Origin: SCTD01 sp036675425
GTDB lineage: Bacteria; Actinomycetota; Actinomycetes; Mycobacteriales; SCTD01
Length of the DNA stretch: 64,000 nucleotides
Assembly: GCA_036675425.1 (NCBI GenBank)
Contig: JAKFFB010000045.1
Coordinates: 26,019-90,018, forward strand
Reading direction: 5' to 3'
Part shown: positions 8,103 through 16,197 of the stretch, piece after piece
Numbering within the stretch: position 1 is the stretch's first letter
Layout: each line of letters begins with the position of its first letter
Made by a program: the position numbers and the translations under genes
Notes under the pieces: model-generated
Told to the model about the DNA's origin: nothing
The model's database searches: none
Seen by the model: only the letters and a program-made list of their open reading frames with translations

Positions 8103-8925
8103 GGGGTGGGACGCGCGAGGACCCGCCCGACGGCGGGGTCGGCCCGCCGAGCGGCGCCACCGCCGCGGCGACCGCGTCGCGCAGCGTCTGCAGCTGCTGG
8201 GCGATCGCGTCGCGCTGCGCGGAGAGCTCCTCGACCTGGCGGCGCGCCTCGGCGATCATGTCCGCCGACTCGGCCCGGGCCCGGTCGTGCATGACCTGCA
8301 CGTCGGAACGTGCTGTGGTGACGAGCTTCTCGGCCTCCGCACGAGCGTCGCCACGGACGACGCGGGCCTCCTCCTGCGCGGCCGCGCGCTGGGCGTCGGC
8401 CTCCGCCGTCGCCTTCGCGCGGACGGCCTCGGCGTCCTTCTGCGCCTGCAGCGTCGCCGCCTCGGCGGCCTCGGCGGCGCGCGTCACCTCGGTCTCGCGC
8501 TTGCGCAGCGCCGCGTCGCGCTCGCTGCTCTCGCGAGCAGCCTGCTGCTTGGCGGCGGCGACGATCCGCTCGGCCTCGGCCCTGGCGTCCTCGCGCAGCG
8601 CGGCGGCCTCCTCCTCGGCCAGGCGGAGCATCTCGGCCAGGCGCGCGGAGAGCAGGCTGGCCGGCTCGGGCTGCCCGGACGCGCGGCGCTCCGCCGCGTC
8701 GAGGTGGGTCTGCATCATCGCGACCTGCTGCTCGAGCGCGCTGAGGCGCTCGCCGTCAGCGGCGTGCCGCTCGTCGGCCTCGGTGAGGGCGACCTCGACG
8801 CGGTCGAGGTAGTCGTCGACCTGGCGACGGTCGTAGCCGCGCAGCACGACGTCGAAGCCGCTGGCCTCCGCGCCCTCCGACTGCGTCACTGCGAGCTCCT
8901 CCGGGGCGTCCACCGTCATCGTCAT
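8095..8925 (-). CDS. DivIVA-domain coiled-coil protein
   Basis: The 276-residue protein begins with a DivIVA-type membrane-binding motif (FDVVLRGYDRRQVDDYLDRV, about residues 23-43). A very long Ala/Glu/Arg coiled coil follows (about residues 45-250), with a Pro/Gly/Ser-rich tail. In actinobacteria such proteins mark curved membrane at poles or septa or scaffold cell-wall growth. This one is shorter than Wag31/DivIVA proper and not beside the dcw cluster, so it is more likely an accessory DivIVA-like scaffold. Coupling with the downstream AI-2E permease, which itself has a charged helical N-terminus, suggests that the two might interact. Confidence 0.85.
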   Translation of the reverse strand: MTMTVDAPEELAVTQSEGAEASGFDVVLRGYDRRQVDDYLDRVEVALTEADERHAADGERLSALEQQVAMMQTHLDAAERRASGQPEPASLLSARLAEMLRLAEEEAAALREDARAEAERIVAAAKQQAARESSERDAALRKRETEVTRAAEAAEAATLQAQKDAEAVRAKATAEADAQRAAAQEEARVVRGDARAEAEKLVTTARSDVQVMHDRARAESADMIAEARRQVEELSAQRDAIAQQLQTLRDAVAAAVAPLGGPTPPSGGSSRVPPRD

Positions 8926-8934
8926 GGGCTTGTG

Positions 8935-8979
8935 ATACCACCCGCGCGGGCTCCGGTAGCGGAGCCGCGCGGGTGGTAC
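8935..8979 (-). terminator. hairpin terminator after ccr
   Basis: Near-perfect arms (TACCACCCGCGCGG / CCGCGCGGGTGGTA with one bulged G) enclose a short loop. The position is 26 bp past the ccr stop and 10 bp before the start of the DivIVA-like gene on the same strand. It would end the ccr transcript and separate the two genes. Confidence 0.7.
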
Positions 8980-9004
8980 CTGGACCTGCCCCGACGGCGT
9001 CGGC

Positions 9005-10342
9005 TCAGACGTCCCGGAAGCGGTTGATCGCGTCGAGGTGCGTGGCCCGGAACTCCGCCGCCTCCGGCGAGACGCCGAGCCCCTCCTCGGGCGCGAGGCA
9101 GAGCACGCCGACCTTGCCCTGGTGCAGGTTCTTGTGCACGTCGTAGGCCGCCTGCCCGGTCTCCTCGAGCGAGTACGTCTTCGACAGCGTCGGGTGGATC
9201 TTGCCCTTGGCGATGAGCCGGTTGGCCTCCCAGCTCTCGCGGTAGTTCGCGAAGTGCGAGGAGACGATGCGCTTGAGGTTCATCCAGAGGTAGCGGTTGT
9301 CGTACTGGTGCATGTAGCCGCTCGTCGACGCGCAGGTCGTGATGACGCCGCCCTTGCGCGTGACGTAGACCGAGGCGCCGAAGGTCTCGCGGCCCGGGTG
9401 CTCGAACACGATGTCGATGTCCTCGCCGCCGGTGAGCTCGCGGATCTTCTTGCCGAACCGCTGCCACTCCTTCGGGTCCTGGTTGTTCTCGTCCTTCCAG
9501 AACTTGTACTGCTCGGCGCTGCGATCGATGATCATCTCGGCGCCCATGCGGCGGCAGATCTCGGCCTTCTCCGGCGAGCTCACGACGCAGATCGGCTGAC
9601 CGCCGCCGTTGAGGACGTACTGCGTGGCGTACGACCCCAGGCCGCCGGAGGCGCCCCACACCAGGACGTTGTCGCCCTGCTTCATCTGGCCGGCGTTCTT
9701 GCTGACCAGCTGGCGGTAGGCGGTGGAGTTGACCAGACCGGGTGCGGCGGCCTCCTCCCACGTCAGGTGGGCAGGCTTGGGCATCAGCTGGTTGGCCTTG
9801 ACCAGAGCCAGCTCGGCCAGGCCGCCGAAGTTGGTCTCGAAGCCCCAGATGCGCTGCTGCGGGTCCATCATCGAGTCGTCGTGGCCCTGGTGGTCCTCGA
9901 GCTCGACGGACAGGCAGTGCGCGACGACGACGTCGCCGGCCTTCCACTTCGTGACGCCCGGTCCGACGGCCAGCACGACGCCCGAGAGGTCGGAGCCCAC
10001 GACGTGGTACGGCAGGTCGTGCCGCTTGGTGAGCTCGGACAGCCGGCCGTACCGCTCGAGGAAGCCGAAGGTGGAGACCGGCTCGAAGATCGAGGTCCAC
10101 ACGGTGTTGAAGTTCACCGACGACGCCATCACGGCGACGATGGCCTCGCCCGGGCCGAGCTCCGGGGTCGCGACCTCGTCGACGTGCAGGCTCTTGCGCG
10201 GGTCCTTGTCGCGGGTCGCGACGCCCTCGAACATTCCCTGCTCGTCCTTGCGGACGACGACTCCGCGGTAGCTCTCAGGGACCTTCAGGCCCTGCACCGC
10301 TGTGGTGTCGCCGGACTGGATGGCGTCGAGGATGTCCTTCAC
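9005..10342 (-). CDS. ccr: crotonyl-CoA carboxylase/reductase
   Basis: The 445-residue enzyme is a medium-chain dehydrogenase/reductase of the Ccr branch. It reductively carboxylates crotonyl-CoA with CO2 and NADPH to ethylmalonyl-CoA. The CO2-binding residues known for Ccr are recognisable: the Asn in SSVNFNTVW, Phe-Glu in GFETNFGG and a C-terminal His in VSSHFANY. The nucleotide-binding loop is WGASGGLGSYATQ. The product feeds the ethylmalonyl-CoA pathway or supplies an unusual polyketide extender unit. AAGGAG precedes the ATG. The gene starts only 40 bp after the integrin-like gene on the same strand, so read-through is possible. No ethylmalonyl-CoA mutase gene is in the window. Confidence 0.96.
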   Translation of the reverse strand: MKDILDAIQSGDTTAVQGLKVPESYRGVVVRKDEQGMFEGVATRDKDPRKSLHVDEVATPELGPGEAIVAVMASSVNFNTVWTSIFEPVSTFGFLERYGRLSELTKRHDLPYHVVGSDLSGVVLAVGPGVTKWKAGDVVVAHCLSVELEDHQGHDDSMMDPQQRIWGFETNFGGLAELALVKANQLMPKPAHLTWEEAAAPGLVNSTAYRQLVSKNAGQMKQGDNVLVWGASGGLGSYATQYVLNGGGQPICVVSSPEKAEICRRMGAEMIIDRSAEQYKFWKDENNQDPKEWQRFGKKIRELTGGEDIDIVFEHPGRETFGASVYVTRKGGVITTCASTSGYMHQYDNRYLWMNLKRIVSSHFANYRESWEANRLIAKGKIHPTLSKTYSLEETGQAAYDVHKNLHQGKVGVLCLAPEEGLGVSPEAAEFRATHLDAINRFRDV

Positions 10343-10382
10343 GCGTGCAGCTCTCCTTGGGTCGTCTGATCGACCTCGAAGG

Positions 10383-13205
10383 TTACCGACGCGTAGCGGA
10401 GGGTCGTACGGCGACCGCCTCCCGGCGTCGCACGGCCACAGCGCCGGCGGCGGCGGTCAGGGCGGCCAGCAGGGACAGCCGCACCACGTCGGGCACCTCG
10501 CGGGCGGACATCGCCTGCGTCGTCAGGCCCTCCTCCTGCACCCCGCTCTGCAGGGCGAGCGCCAGCTGCGCGGCCGCCTGCTCCTGGTCCTGGGTGCCGG
10601 ACTGGACCTGGGTCTGGGCCTGCGCCTGCGGCTGGGTCTGCACCTGCGGCTGGACCGCCTGGGCGGGCGGCGCCGGCGGGGGAAGGGGTGCGGGCGGGAG
10701 GAGGCCGACCAGCGGCGCCGCGGCGACGGCCGCGGACGGCGGCAGCTGCGGCACCGGTGCCGGCACGCAGACCAGCCGGTAGCGCAGCGCCGCGACCTCG
10801 CGCTCGGGCACGCTCACCCGGAGGGTTCCTTCGTGGGTACCGGTGTCGTCGCAGGTGTAGGTCACGGGCACGGAGACAGGTGACGGTCGCCGCAGGTCGA
10901 CCCGCGGCAGGTCCGGGACGCTCACCGCCGCGGACGGCGGGCTCTGCGCCAGCGTCACGCCGACGGGCTCGCTCTGCGACTCGACGAGGGCCAGCAGCGT
11001 CGGCTCGAGCGCGCCGGCCGTCCGGCACACCGCGGGGTGCGGCCCGCGCGACGAGGGCTGCAGCTCCGGGGCACACGAGGTCGGACCGGGCTGCATCGTC
11101 CCCGTCGTCTGCGCGCCCACGAGCAGGTCCTCCGCTGTACGCGGGTTGTCGACGTCGTCGACGCCGACACCGACCTGGTGCACCCCGGCGGTGGCGTACT
11201 TCCTCGCCACCCCCAGCGTGTCCACGCGGCAGTCGGCGGTCAGCGGGGTCCCGGCCGGCCGCAGGAAGACCGTGTCGGTGATCGTCAGCACGACCTTCAC
11301 GTGGCTCGGCGAGAAGTCCGCCTGCTGGGCGGGCGCGGCCGGTGGCGCCGTCCGCCGCTCGTCCAGCACGAAGCGGTCGGGGCTCTTCTCGGGCGCCTTG
11401 CACGCCGCGGGCACGAGGTCCTCGGGGCCCTCACCCGCACCCGTCAGCGCCTGCTCGAGCGCGATGAGCTGCATCTCCAGGCCGAAGCCGTCGGCCTTGA
11501 GGCCCGCGAGCGCGCTGCGGAAGTCCTCCACGTCGGGTCCGACGCCCTGCACCCTGCGATACCCGATCGTCGACTCCTGGCCCTTGAACTCCCCGAGCCC
11601 GACGCGGAGGTCGACGCCCGCCGCGCGGAGCCGGTCGACGAGCGAAAGGACGTCCCGGGTGACGCGCGGCAGGTCGTCCTGCATCGAGATGGTGGTGTCG
11701 ACGAGGACGAACAGGTCGAGGGGCGTGCCGCGCCGGGGCAGGTCGAGCCGGTGGTCGATCGTCCGCGACTGCCCGACCTCGAGCTCGAGGTCGTCGGCGG
11801 CGGGCGAGAAGGCACCGGCTCCCAGCGGCGGCAGGTCCTCGTCCTGCACCACCTCGCCGATCGGCGGGGGCAGTGCCCTGGGCGGCGTCACCAGCGGCCC
11901 TACGTAGCGCAGCAGGCTGCCGGGCGCCAGCGCGTGGAGCGTGGCGCGCTCCGTCCGGTCGCTCGTCAGTGCGAACGGCCGGTCGCTGTCGAGCGGCGTC
12001 ACGTCGACGAAGCGGCCGTCGCGCAGGACGTGCACACCCGAGCGCCCACCCGCGGTGGAGAGGGCCAGGGTGCGGCGGTCGGCGCCGACGAGGACGGCGC
12101 TGTCCACCGGCCCCGGCGCCCTCGTCTCGTCGAAGGTGACGCCGGCGTCGGTGCTGGTCAGCTGGCGCGGACCGTCCTGAGCAGAGGAGCGGGTGAAGGC
12201 AAGGACTCGCCGCGGCCGGTCCGGCCCCGCGTCCACGACGACGGCCGTGACGTGCCAGCCGCGGGCCGCCTGCTCCCGCGGGGACGGGACCGACGCGCGG
12301 AAGGTGCGCCCCGCGTCGTCGGAGTGCCGCAGGACACCTCCGGCGATCGCCCACAGCTGGTTCGCCGCGAGCGGGTCGGTGATCAGGTCGTCGATGGCGG
12401 AGGTCGTCGCCGTCGCGTCGGTGGGGTCGAGCCGGGCCTCGTAGTCGGCGCCGCCGTTGACGGAGGCGTAGAGGGCGCCCCGCGCCGCTGTCCGTGGGTC
12501 GGGCTCGGTGGGTGAGCCCACGCCGGGCACGCCGGGCAGGTCGGGCAGCGGCGGCGTCCCCGGGAGGGGCACAGCCGGAGGCTCGAGGTCGGGCGCGGGC
12601 GACGCCGGCTCCAGGCGCAGGGACACGAAGACGAAGTCGGGGTTCGAGGGCGACACCTCGAGGTCGGTGATCTCGCCCGTCGCCGGCAGTCCGTTGTCGC
12701 GGCGCTCGAAGCTGTCCTCGGTGCCGTCCTCGCTGATCAGGACGTGCGGTGCGCCGCCCACCTCCTGCGCGACGAGCAGCACGCGCGAGGCCGCCCGCGG
12801 GTCGACGGGCACGACCAGGTCGCGCAGTCGCGTCCCGGCGACCGACAGCGGCTGCTCGTCCGTCTTCACCTCCGGAAGGACGTAGACCTCGGTCCAGGTG
12901 CAGCCCGCGTCGAGGGAGCGCAGGACCGACGTGCCGTTGGTGACGAAGACCCGGCGCTGGTCGTGCGGCGAGACGACGTACGAGACGACGTCCTGCCCCT
13001 GACCCAGCGGGCGCTCCTCGAACCGCGGCGTGCGCACGGCGGCCCAGGCGCCCGACCGGGTCACGACGTCGGGCTGAGAGCAGGCGGGCACCTGAGGAAG
13101 GCGGCCCAGGTCGGGGTCGGACGGATCGGCGGCAGCGCCCCCCGCGAGCAGGAGCAGGGCGGCAGTGCCGAGGGCCGCGGAGCGGCGCCAGGACGGGAGG
13201 CGCAC
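10383..13205 (-). CDS. secreted membrane-anchored protein: BNR-like propeller plus integrin-beta-like VWA domain
   Basis: The 940-residue protein has a signal peptide (AALGTAALLLLAGGAAA), then a propeller of about 380 residues with Asp-box-like repeats (SLDAGCTW, SVNGGADY, SDDAGRTF, STDAGVTF). A von Willebrand A domain follows. Its start DLFVLVDTTISMQDDL closely mirrors the integrin beta I domain: MIDAS D503-x-T505-x-S507 followed by D510-D511 at the ADMIDAS positions. A later LRVGLGEF also fits. Segments before (LELEVGQSRTIDHRLDL) and after (VTYTCDDTGTHEGTLRV) could be the two halves of a hybrid-like domain. The C-terminus is Pro/Gln-rich (about 830-880), then a membrane span (909-925) and a basic tail. 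It is probably a cell-surface adhesin or sensor. It begins 5 nt after the preceding propeller gene. Confidence 0.8.
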   Translation of the reverse strand: MRLPSWRRSAALGTAALLLLAGGAAADPSDPDLGRLPQVPACSQPDVVTRSGAWAAVRTPRFEERPLGQGQDVVSYVVSPHDQRRVFVTNGTSVLRSLDAGCTWTEVYVLPEVKTDEQPLSVAGTRLRDLVVPVDPRAASRVLLVAQEVGGAPHVLISEDGTEDSFERRDNGLPATGEITDLEVSPSNPDFVFVSLRLEPASPAPDLEPPAVPLPGTPPLPDLPGVPGVGSPTEPDPRTAARGALYASVNGGADYEARLDPTDATATTSAIDDLITDPLAANQLWAIAGGVLRHSDDAGRTFRASVPSPREQAARGWHVTAVVVDAGPDRPRRVLAFTRSSAQDGPRQLTSTDAGVTFDETRAPGPVDSAVLVGADRRTLALSTAGGRSGVHVLRDGRFVDVTPLDSDRPFALTSDRTERATLHALAPGSLLRYVGPLVTPPRALPPPIGEVVQDEDLPPLGAGAFSPAADDLELEVGQSRTIDHRLDLPRRGTPLDLFVLVDTTISMQDDLPRVTRDVLSLVDRLRAAGVDLRVGLGEFKGQESTIGYRRVQGVGPDVEDFRSALAGLKADGFGLEMQLIALEQALTGAGEGPEDLVPAACKAPEKSPDRFVLDERRTAPPAAPAQQADFSPSHVKVVLTITDTVFLRPAGTPLTADCRVDTLGVARKYATAGVHQVGVGVDDVDNPRTAEDLLVGAQTTGTMQPGPTSCAPELQPSSRGPHPAVCRTAGALEPTLLALVESQSEPVGVTLAQSPPSAAVSVPDLPRVDLRRPSPVSVPVTYTCDDTGTHEGTLRVSVPEREVAALRYRLVCVPAPVPQLPPSAAVAAAPLVGLLPPAPLPPPAPPAQAVQPQVQTQPQAQAQTQVQSGTQDQEQAAAQLALALQSGVQEEGLTTQAMSAREVPDVVRLSLLAALTAAAGAVAVRRREAVAVRPSATRR

Positions 13206-13210
13206 GGCGG

Positions 13211-14467
13211 TCAGGTGCTCGTCGAGCGGACGGACCAGACGTTGCGCAGCAGCGGCGCGTCGAGCTCGGAGGAGTGCAGCTTGGTGGCCGTCCAGACGAC
13301 GTGCACGCGTGCCGCCGGGTCGAAGTCGACCGACAGGCGGTCACTCGGCGGGCCGCTCGCGGCGCTGCGCCCGGCCGGGTCGTGGTAGGCGAAGTCGGCC
13401 CACACAGGGGGCCGTCCCGGCGTGAAGACGGTGACCACGATGTTCCAGCCCGACTCGCCCGGCAGCAGGCGGTACGCCGCCACGCCGACGCGCCCCTTGG
13501 GCGAGACGGCCAGCGCGGTGGCGCGGTAGTCGCCCTTCTCGCTGCGGAGGTCCTGAGCCGTCACGCGCCCGGGCAGGACCCGGCGCAGCGTCATCCCCGA
13601 CAGGACCGCTGGGACCCCGTCCGGGCCGATGTCGACCTGCGGCAGGCCGCGGTCGCCGCCCCGTCTGTCGGCCGTCCCCAGCCGGCGCGCCGTGAAGGAG
13701 CGTCCGTCGTCGGTGCTGCTGTGCAGCACGACGTCGTTCCCGGCCAGGCAGGCGACGACGACTGCCGTCGAGGCCGGCCGTGGGTCGGCAGCGGCGTCGC
13801 ACGCGGTACCGGGCAGCGACGCGACGGGACTCCAGGTGCCACCTGCGTCGTACGACGCGTGCACCTGCGACCCGCCACCGGTGCCGGCGGCCGTCACGAG
13901 CAGGACCGTCGTGCCGCCGTGCGCCGCGAGGGAGGGACGAGCGGCGTCGGAGGCGACGACGGGAACGACGCCCGGCGCCTGGGGGGTGAACCGGCCGCGC
14001 TTCGTCGCCACGACCGGCGTGACGACCGCGCCGACGGGGCCCACCTCCGCCACGTAGGTGCGAGCGCCGTCCGAGACGACGTCGCGGTCGGACCGCTCCG
14101 GCAGCGCCGTCTCCGCGCCGCGTGGGAGCAGGTCGAGGTTTGCCCACGTGTCGCCGTCGTCGCTGGAGAACCAGTGCCACGCACCGGCCCGTGCCATCGT
14201 CCGGGCCCGCGGGTCGGGCGCGACGACCGAGGTCGCCACCTCCTTGCGCGCCACCGCGAAGCGGTTGCCGAAGGAGTCGACGGCCACGACCGCGTCACGC
14301 CCGCCGGGGCTGACGGAGGCGGCGAGCGGCGGCGTGACCTGGATCTCGAGGTCCATCGTCGGCCCGCCCGGCTTGGCGTCACGGGGCGCGTGGGCGCCGG
14401 CCGGCACGCCGAGCGCCACGACAGCCGCGAGTGCGGCCGTCGTGGCGGAGCGGGTCGACAGGCGCAC
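13211..14467 (-). CDS. secreted BNR/sialidase-type beta-propeller protein
   Basis: The 418-residue product has a Sec signal peptide (TTAALAAVVALGVPAGAHA). Asp-box-like repeats are spread along its length (SSDDGDTWANL, SYDAGGTWSPV, SSTDDGRSFTA). These build a six-bladed sialidase-like fold, but the catalytic Arg triad and Tyr/Glu pair of true sialidases are not evident, so binding rather than hydrolysis is more likely. No membrane anchor or sortase signal is present. The GTG at 14467 lies 3 nt after the stop of the LVIVD gene, and the integrin-like gene follows 5 nt after its own stop, so the three form an operon. Confidence 0.75.
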   Translation of the reverse strand: MRLSTRSATTAALAAVVALGVPAGAHAPRDAKPGGPTMDLEIQVTPPLAASVSPGGRDAVVAVDSFGNRFAVARKEVATSVVAPDPRARTMARAGAWHWFSSDDGDTWANLDLLPRGAETALPERSDRDVVSDGARTYVAEVGPVGAVVTPVVATKRGRFTPQAPGVVPVVASDAARPSLAAHGGTTVLLVTAAGTGGGSQVHASYDAGGTWSPVASLPGTACDAAADPRPASTAVVVACLAGNDVVLHSSTDDGRSFTARRLGTADRRGGDRGLPQVDIGPDGVPAVLSGMTLRRVLPGRVTAQDLRSEKGDYRATALAVSPKGRVGVAAYRLLPGESGWNIVVTVFTPGRPPVWADFAYHDPAGRSAASGPPSDRLSVDFDPAARVHVVWTATKLHSSELDAPLLRNVWSVRSTST

Positions 14468-14470
14468 GGG

Positions 14471-15628
14471 CTACTTCAGCTTGCCGTTGTACTCGAGGAT
14501 GTCGAGGCCGCGGGAGTAGTCGATCGCGTAGACGATCTTCGGGGTGATCCAGTACGCGGCGGAGGTCGAGCCGCCGAACGGCACGAACCAGCCCTCCTCC
14601 TTGAGCTCCCCCTTCGGGGAGGTCAGCAGGAAGCGCGTGCCGTGCTCGTAGGAGCCCAGCGCGACGAGGCCGCCGTCCTTGAAGGTGGGGTGCGCGTTGA
14701 ACCAGTGGGTCGAGCAGCCGAGGCCGTTCGCGGGCGGGCCGCCGTCGGCGTACACGCCGTTCTTCAGGCCGTAGGTGCCGGCGTCCTTGAGCTTCTTGGT
14801 CTTCTGCCAGCCCTTGGTGTCGACCGCGATGAACTTCGGGCCGTCGTCCTCCGGGCAGGTGCCCGAGAAGTTGGACTCCTCCGACATGAAGGCGAAGCGG
14901 TCCTTGCCGTTTCGGGGCCACTGCACGGAGTGCTGCACGTTGGTGCTGATGCCCTCGTAGGTGGCCAGCACCTTGGGCTTGGTGACGTCCTTGCGGAAGT
15001 CGAGCAGCTTGGCCGGCCGGCTGGCGGTGAGGACCAGGCCGGGGCTGACCTCGGTCACGTCGTGGACGCCCTTGACGCCGGCCACCTCGCGCCAGTCGAC
15101 CTCGAGCTTCTTCGGCTGGTCCGGGCGCCGGAGGTCGACGACGTAGCCGCCGCTGCCGAGCGAGTACGAGCAGTCGAGGATGCACGAGTGGGTGTGGCCG
15201 CCGGCGCCGGAGAGCGAGGCGATCTCACGCGGAGCGGCAAGGTTCTGGATGTCCCAGACGTGCAGGACGTTCTGCGGCAGCTCCTCCGCGAAGAGCATGA
15301 TCTTGCCGTTCGTCGAGACGTCCTCGTTCTCGAACTTGAAGCCGAACGGCACCGGCGTGCCGATGAGCGCGGGGTTCAGCGGGTCCTTCAGGTCGTAGAT
15401 CGAGAAGGACTTCCACGAGGTCACCATGAGGTACTCGTTGCCCTTGACCTTGAAGGTCCGGGCGCCGGTGGCCGTCCCGACCTCGAACGGGACCGTCTTG
15501 AGGTGGGTGACGTTGTCCGTGCTCCAGCCGGCGGGCGAGGGCCCGGCGCTGGCGGTGGTGAGGGCACCGGGGACGAGGCCGCCGACCAGCGCGAGGCTGG
15601 CGGTGACGAGGGCGAGACGACGCTTCAC
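14471..15628 (-). CDS. secreted LVIVD-repeat-like beta-propeller protein
   Basis: The secreted protein (about 385 residues) has a signal peptide (LALVTASLALVGGLVPGALTTASA). Propeller repeats contain short SxYDLKDPxxP, WDIQNLAAPREI, VVDLRRPDQP and LLDFRKDVTKP blades, like LVIVD/choice-of-anchor propellers. HTHSC and several paired cysteines suggest disulfides in an exported protein. A longer paralogue lies at 20101-21579, sharing the blade order and the GxRFL...WFVP...VYxxDYxRGL ending. The start at GTG 15628 is chosen because AGGAG stands 5 nt upstream; an in-frame GTG at 15634 would overlap that site. It is the first gene of the surface-protein operon. Function unknown. Confidence 0.75.
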   Translation of the reverse strand: MKRRLALVTASLALVGGLVPGALTTASAGPSPAGWSTDNVTHLKTVPFEVGTATGARTFKVKGNEYLMVTSWKSFSIYDLKDPLNPALIGTPVPFGFKFENEDVSTNGKIMLFAEELPQNVLHVWDIQNLAAPREIASLSGAGGHTHSCILDCSYSLGSGGYVVDLRRPDQPKKLEVDWREVAGVKGVHDVTEVSPGLVLTASRPAKLLDFRKDVTKPKVLATYEGISTNVQHSVQWPRNGKDRFAFMSEESNFSGTCPEDDGPKFIAVDTKGWQKTKKLKDAGTYGLKNGVYADGGPPANGLGCSTHWFNAHPTFKDGGLVALGSYEHGTRFLLTSPKGELKEEGWFVPFGGSTSAAYWITPKIVYAIDYSRGLDILEYNGKLK

Positions 15629-15692
15629 GAGCACTCCTGGGTAGGGGGTCTGCCCCTCCTGTTCGCGCTCGCGGCACCAACTCCTGCCGCCC

Positions 15693-16121
15693 CTAGTGCC
15701 CCATGCCGCCCGGTCCGGGCTCGACCAGCTCGACGAGGACGCCGCCGGCGCTCTTGGGGTGGATGAAGTTGACCCGGCTGCCGGCGGTGCCGTTCTTCGG
15801 CTCGTCGTAGAGCAGCCGCATCCCCTGCGACCGCAGGTGCTCGCTCACCTCGTCGATCGAGTCCACCCGGTAGGCCATCTGCTGGATGCCCGGGCCGTTC
15901 TTGTCCAGGAACCTCCCGATCGTCGTGTCGGGGGAGAGCGGCGAGAGCAGCTGGATGTACGACCCGCTGTCCCCGACCGCGAGCATCGCCTCGCGGACGC
16001 CCTGCTCCTCGTTGACCTCGGTGTGGACGCAGCGCATCCCGAAGCTCTTCTCGTACAGCTCGATCGCGGCGTCGAGGTCGGCGACGGCGATGCCGACGTG
16101 GTCGATGTGCGTGATCTGCAC
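15693..16121 (-). CDS. mce: methylmalonyl-CoA epimerase
   Basis: The 142-residue protein is a vicinal-oxygen-chelate fold epimerase. The conserved metal ligands are visible: His in THIDHVGIAV, His/Glu near VHTEVNEEQGVREAML, and Glu in VLVELVEP. It interconverts (2R)- and (2S)-methylmalonyl-CoA for the B12-dependent mutase. GTG 16121 is preceded by AAGGAG at a 6-nt spacing; the longer in-frame extension overlaps the divergent thiolase gene and is not coding. It stands back to back with the thiolase and near meaB, which fits propionyl-CoA/ethylmalonyl-CoA metabolism. Confidence 0.93.
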   Translation of the reverse strand: MQITHIDHVGIAVADLDAAIELYEKSFGMRCVHTEVNEEQGVREAMLAVGDSGSYIQLLSPLSPDTTIGRFLDKNGPGIQQMAYRVDSIDEVSEHLRSQGMRLLYDEPKNGTAGSRVNFIHPKSAGGVLVELVEPGPGGMGH

Positions 16122-16197
16122 GGGAGGCTCCTTCGGGGCGGCGGGTTGCTGCTGGGTATCGTCGCAGGGACGCAATTCCGAGCTCAGGAGGTCCCCC
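16122..16197. promoter_or_regulatory. mce / thiolase divergent promoter region
   Basis: This 76-bp gap carries the ribosome-binding sites of both divergent genes (AAGGAG for mce, AGGAGG for the thiolase) and must carry both promoters, so the two genes are likely co-regulated. No clear -10 box or operator was identified. Confidence 0.5.
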
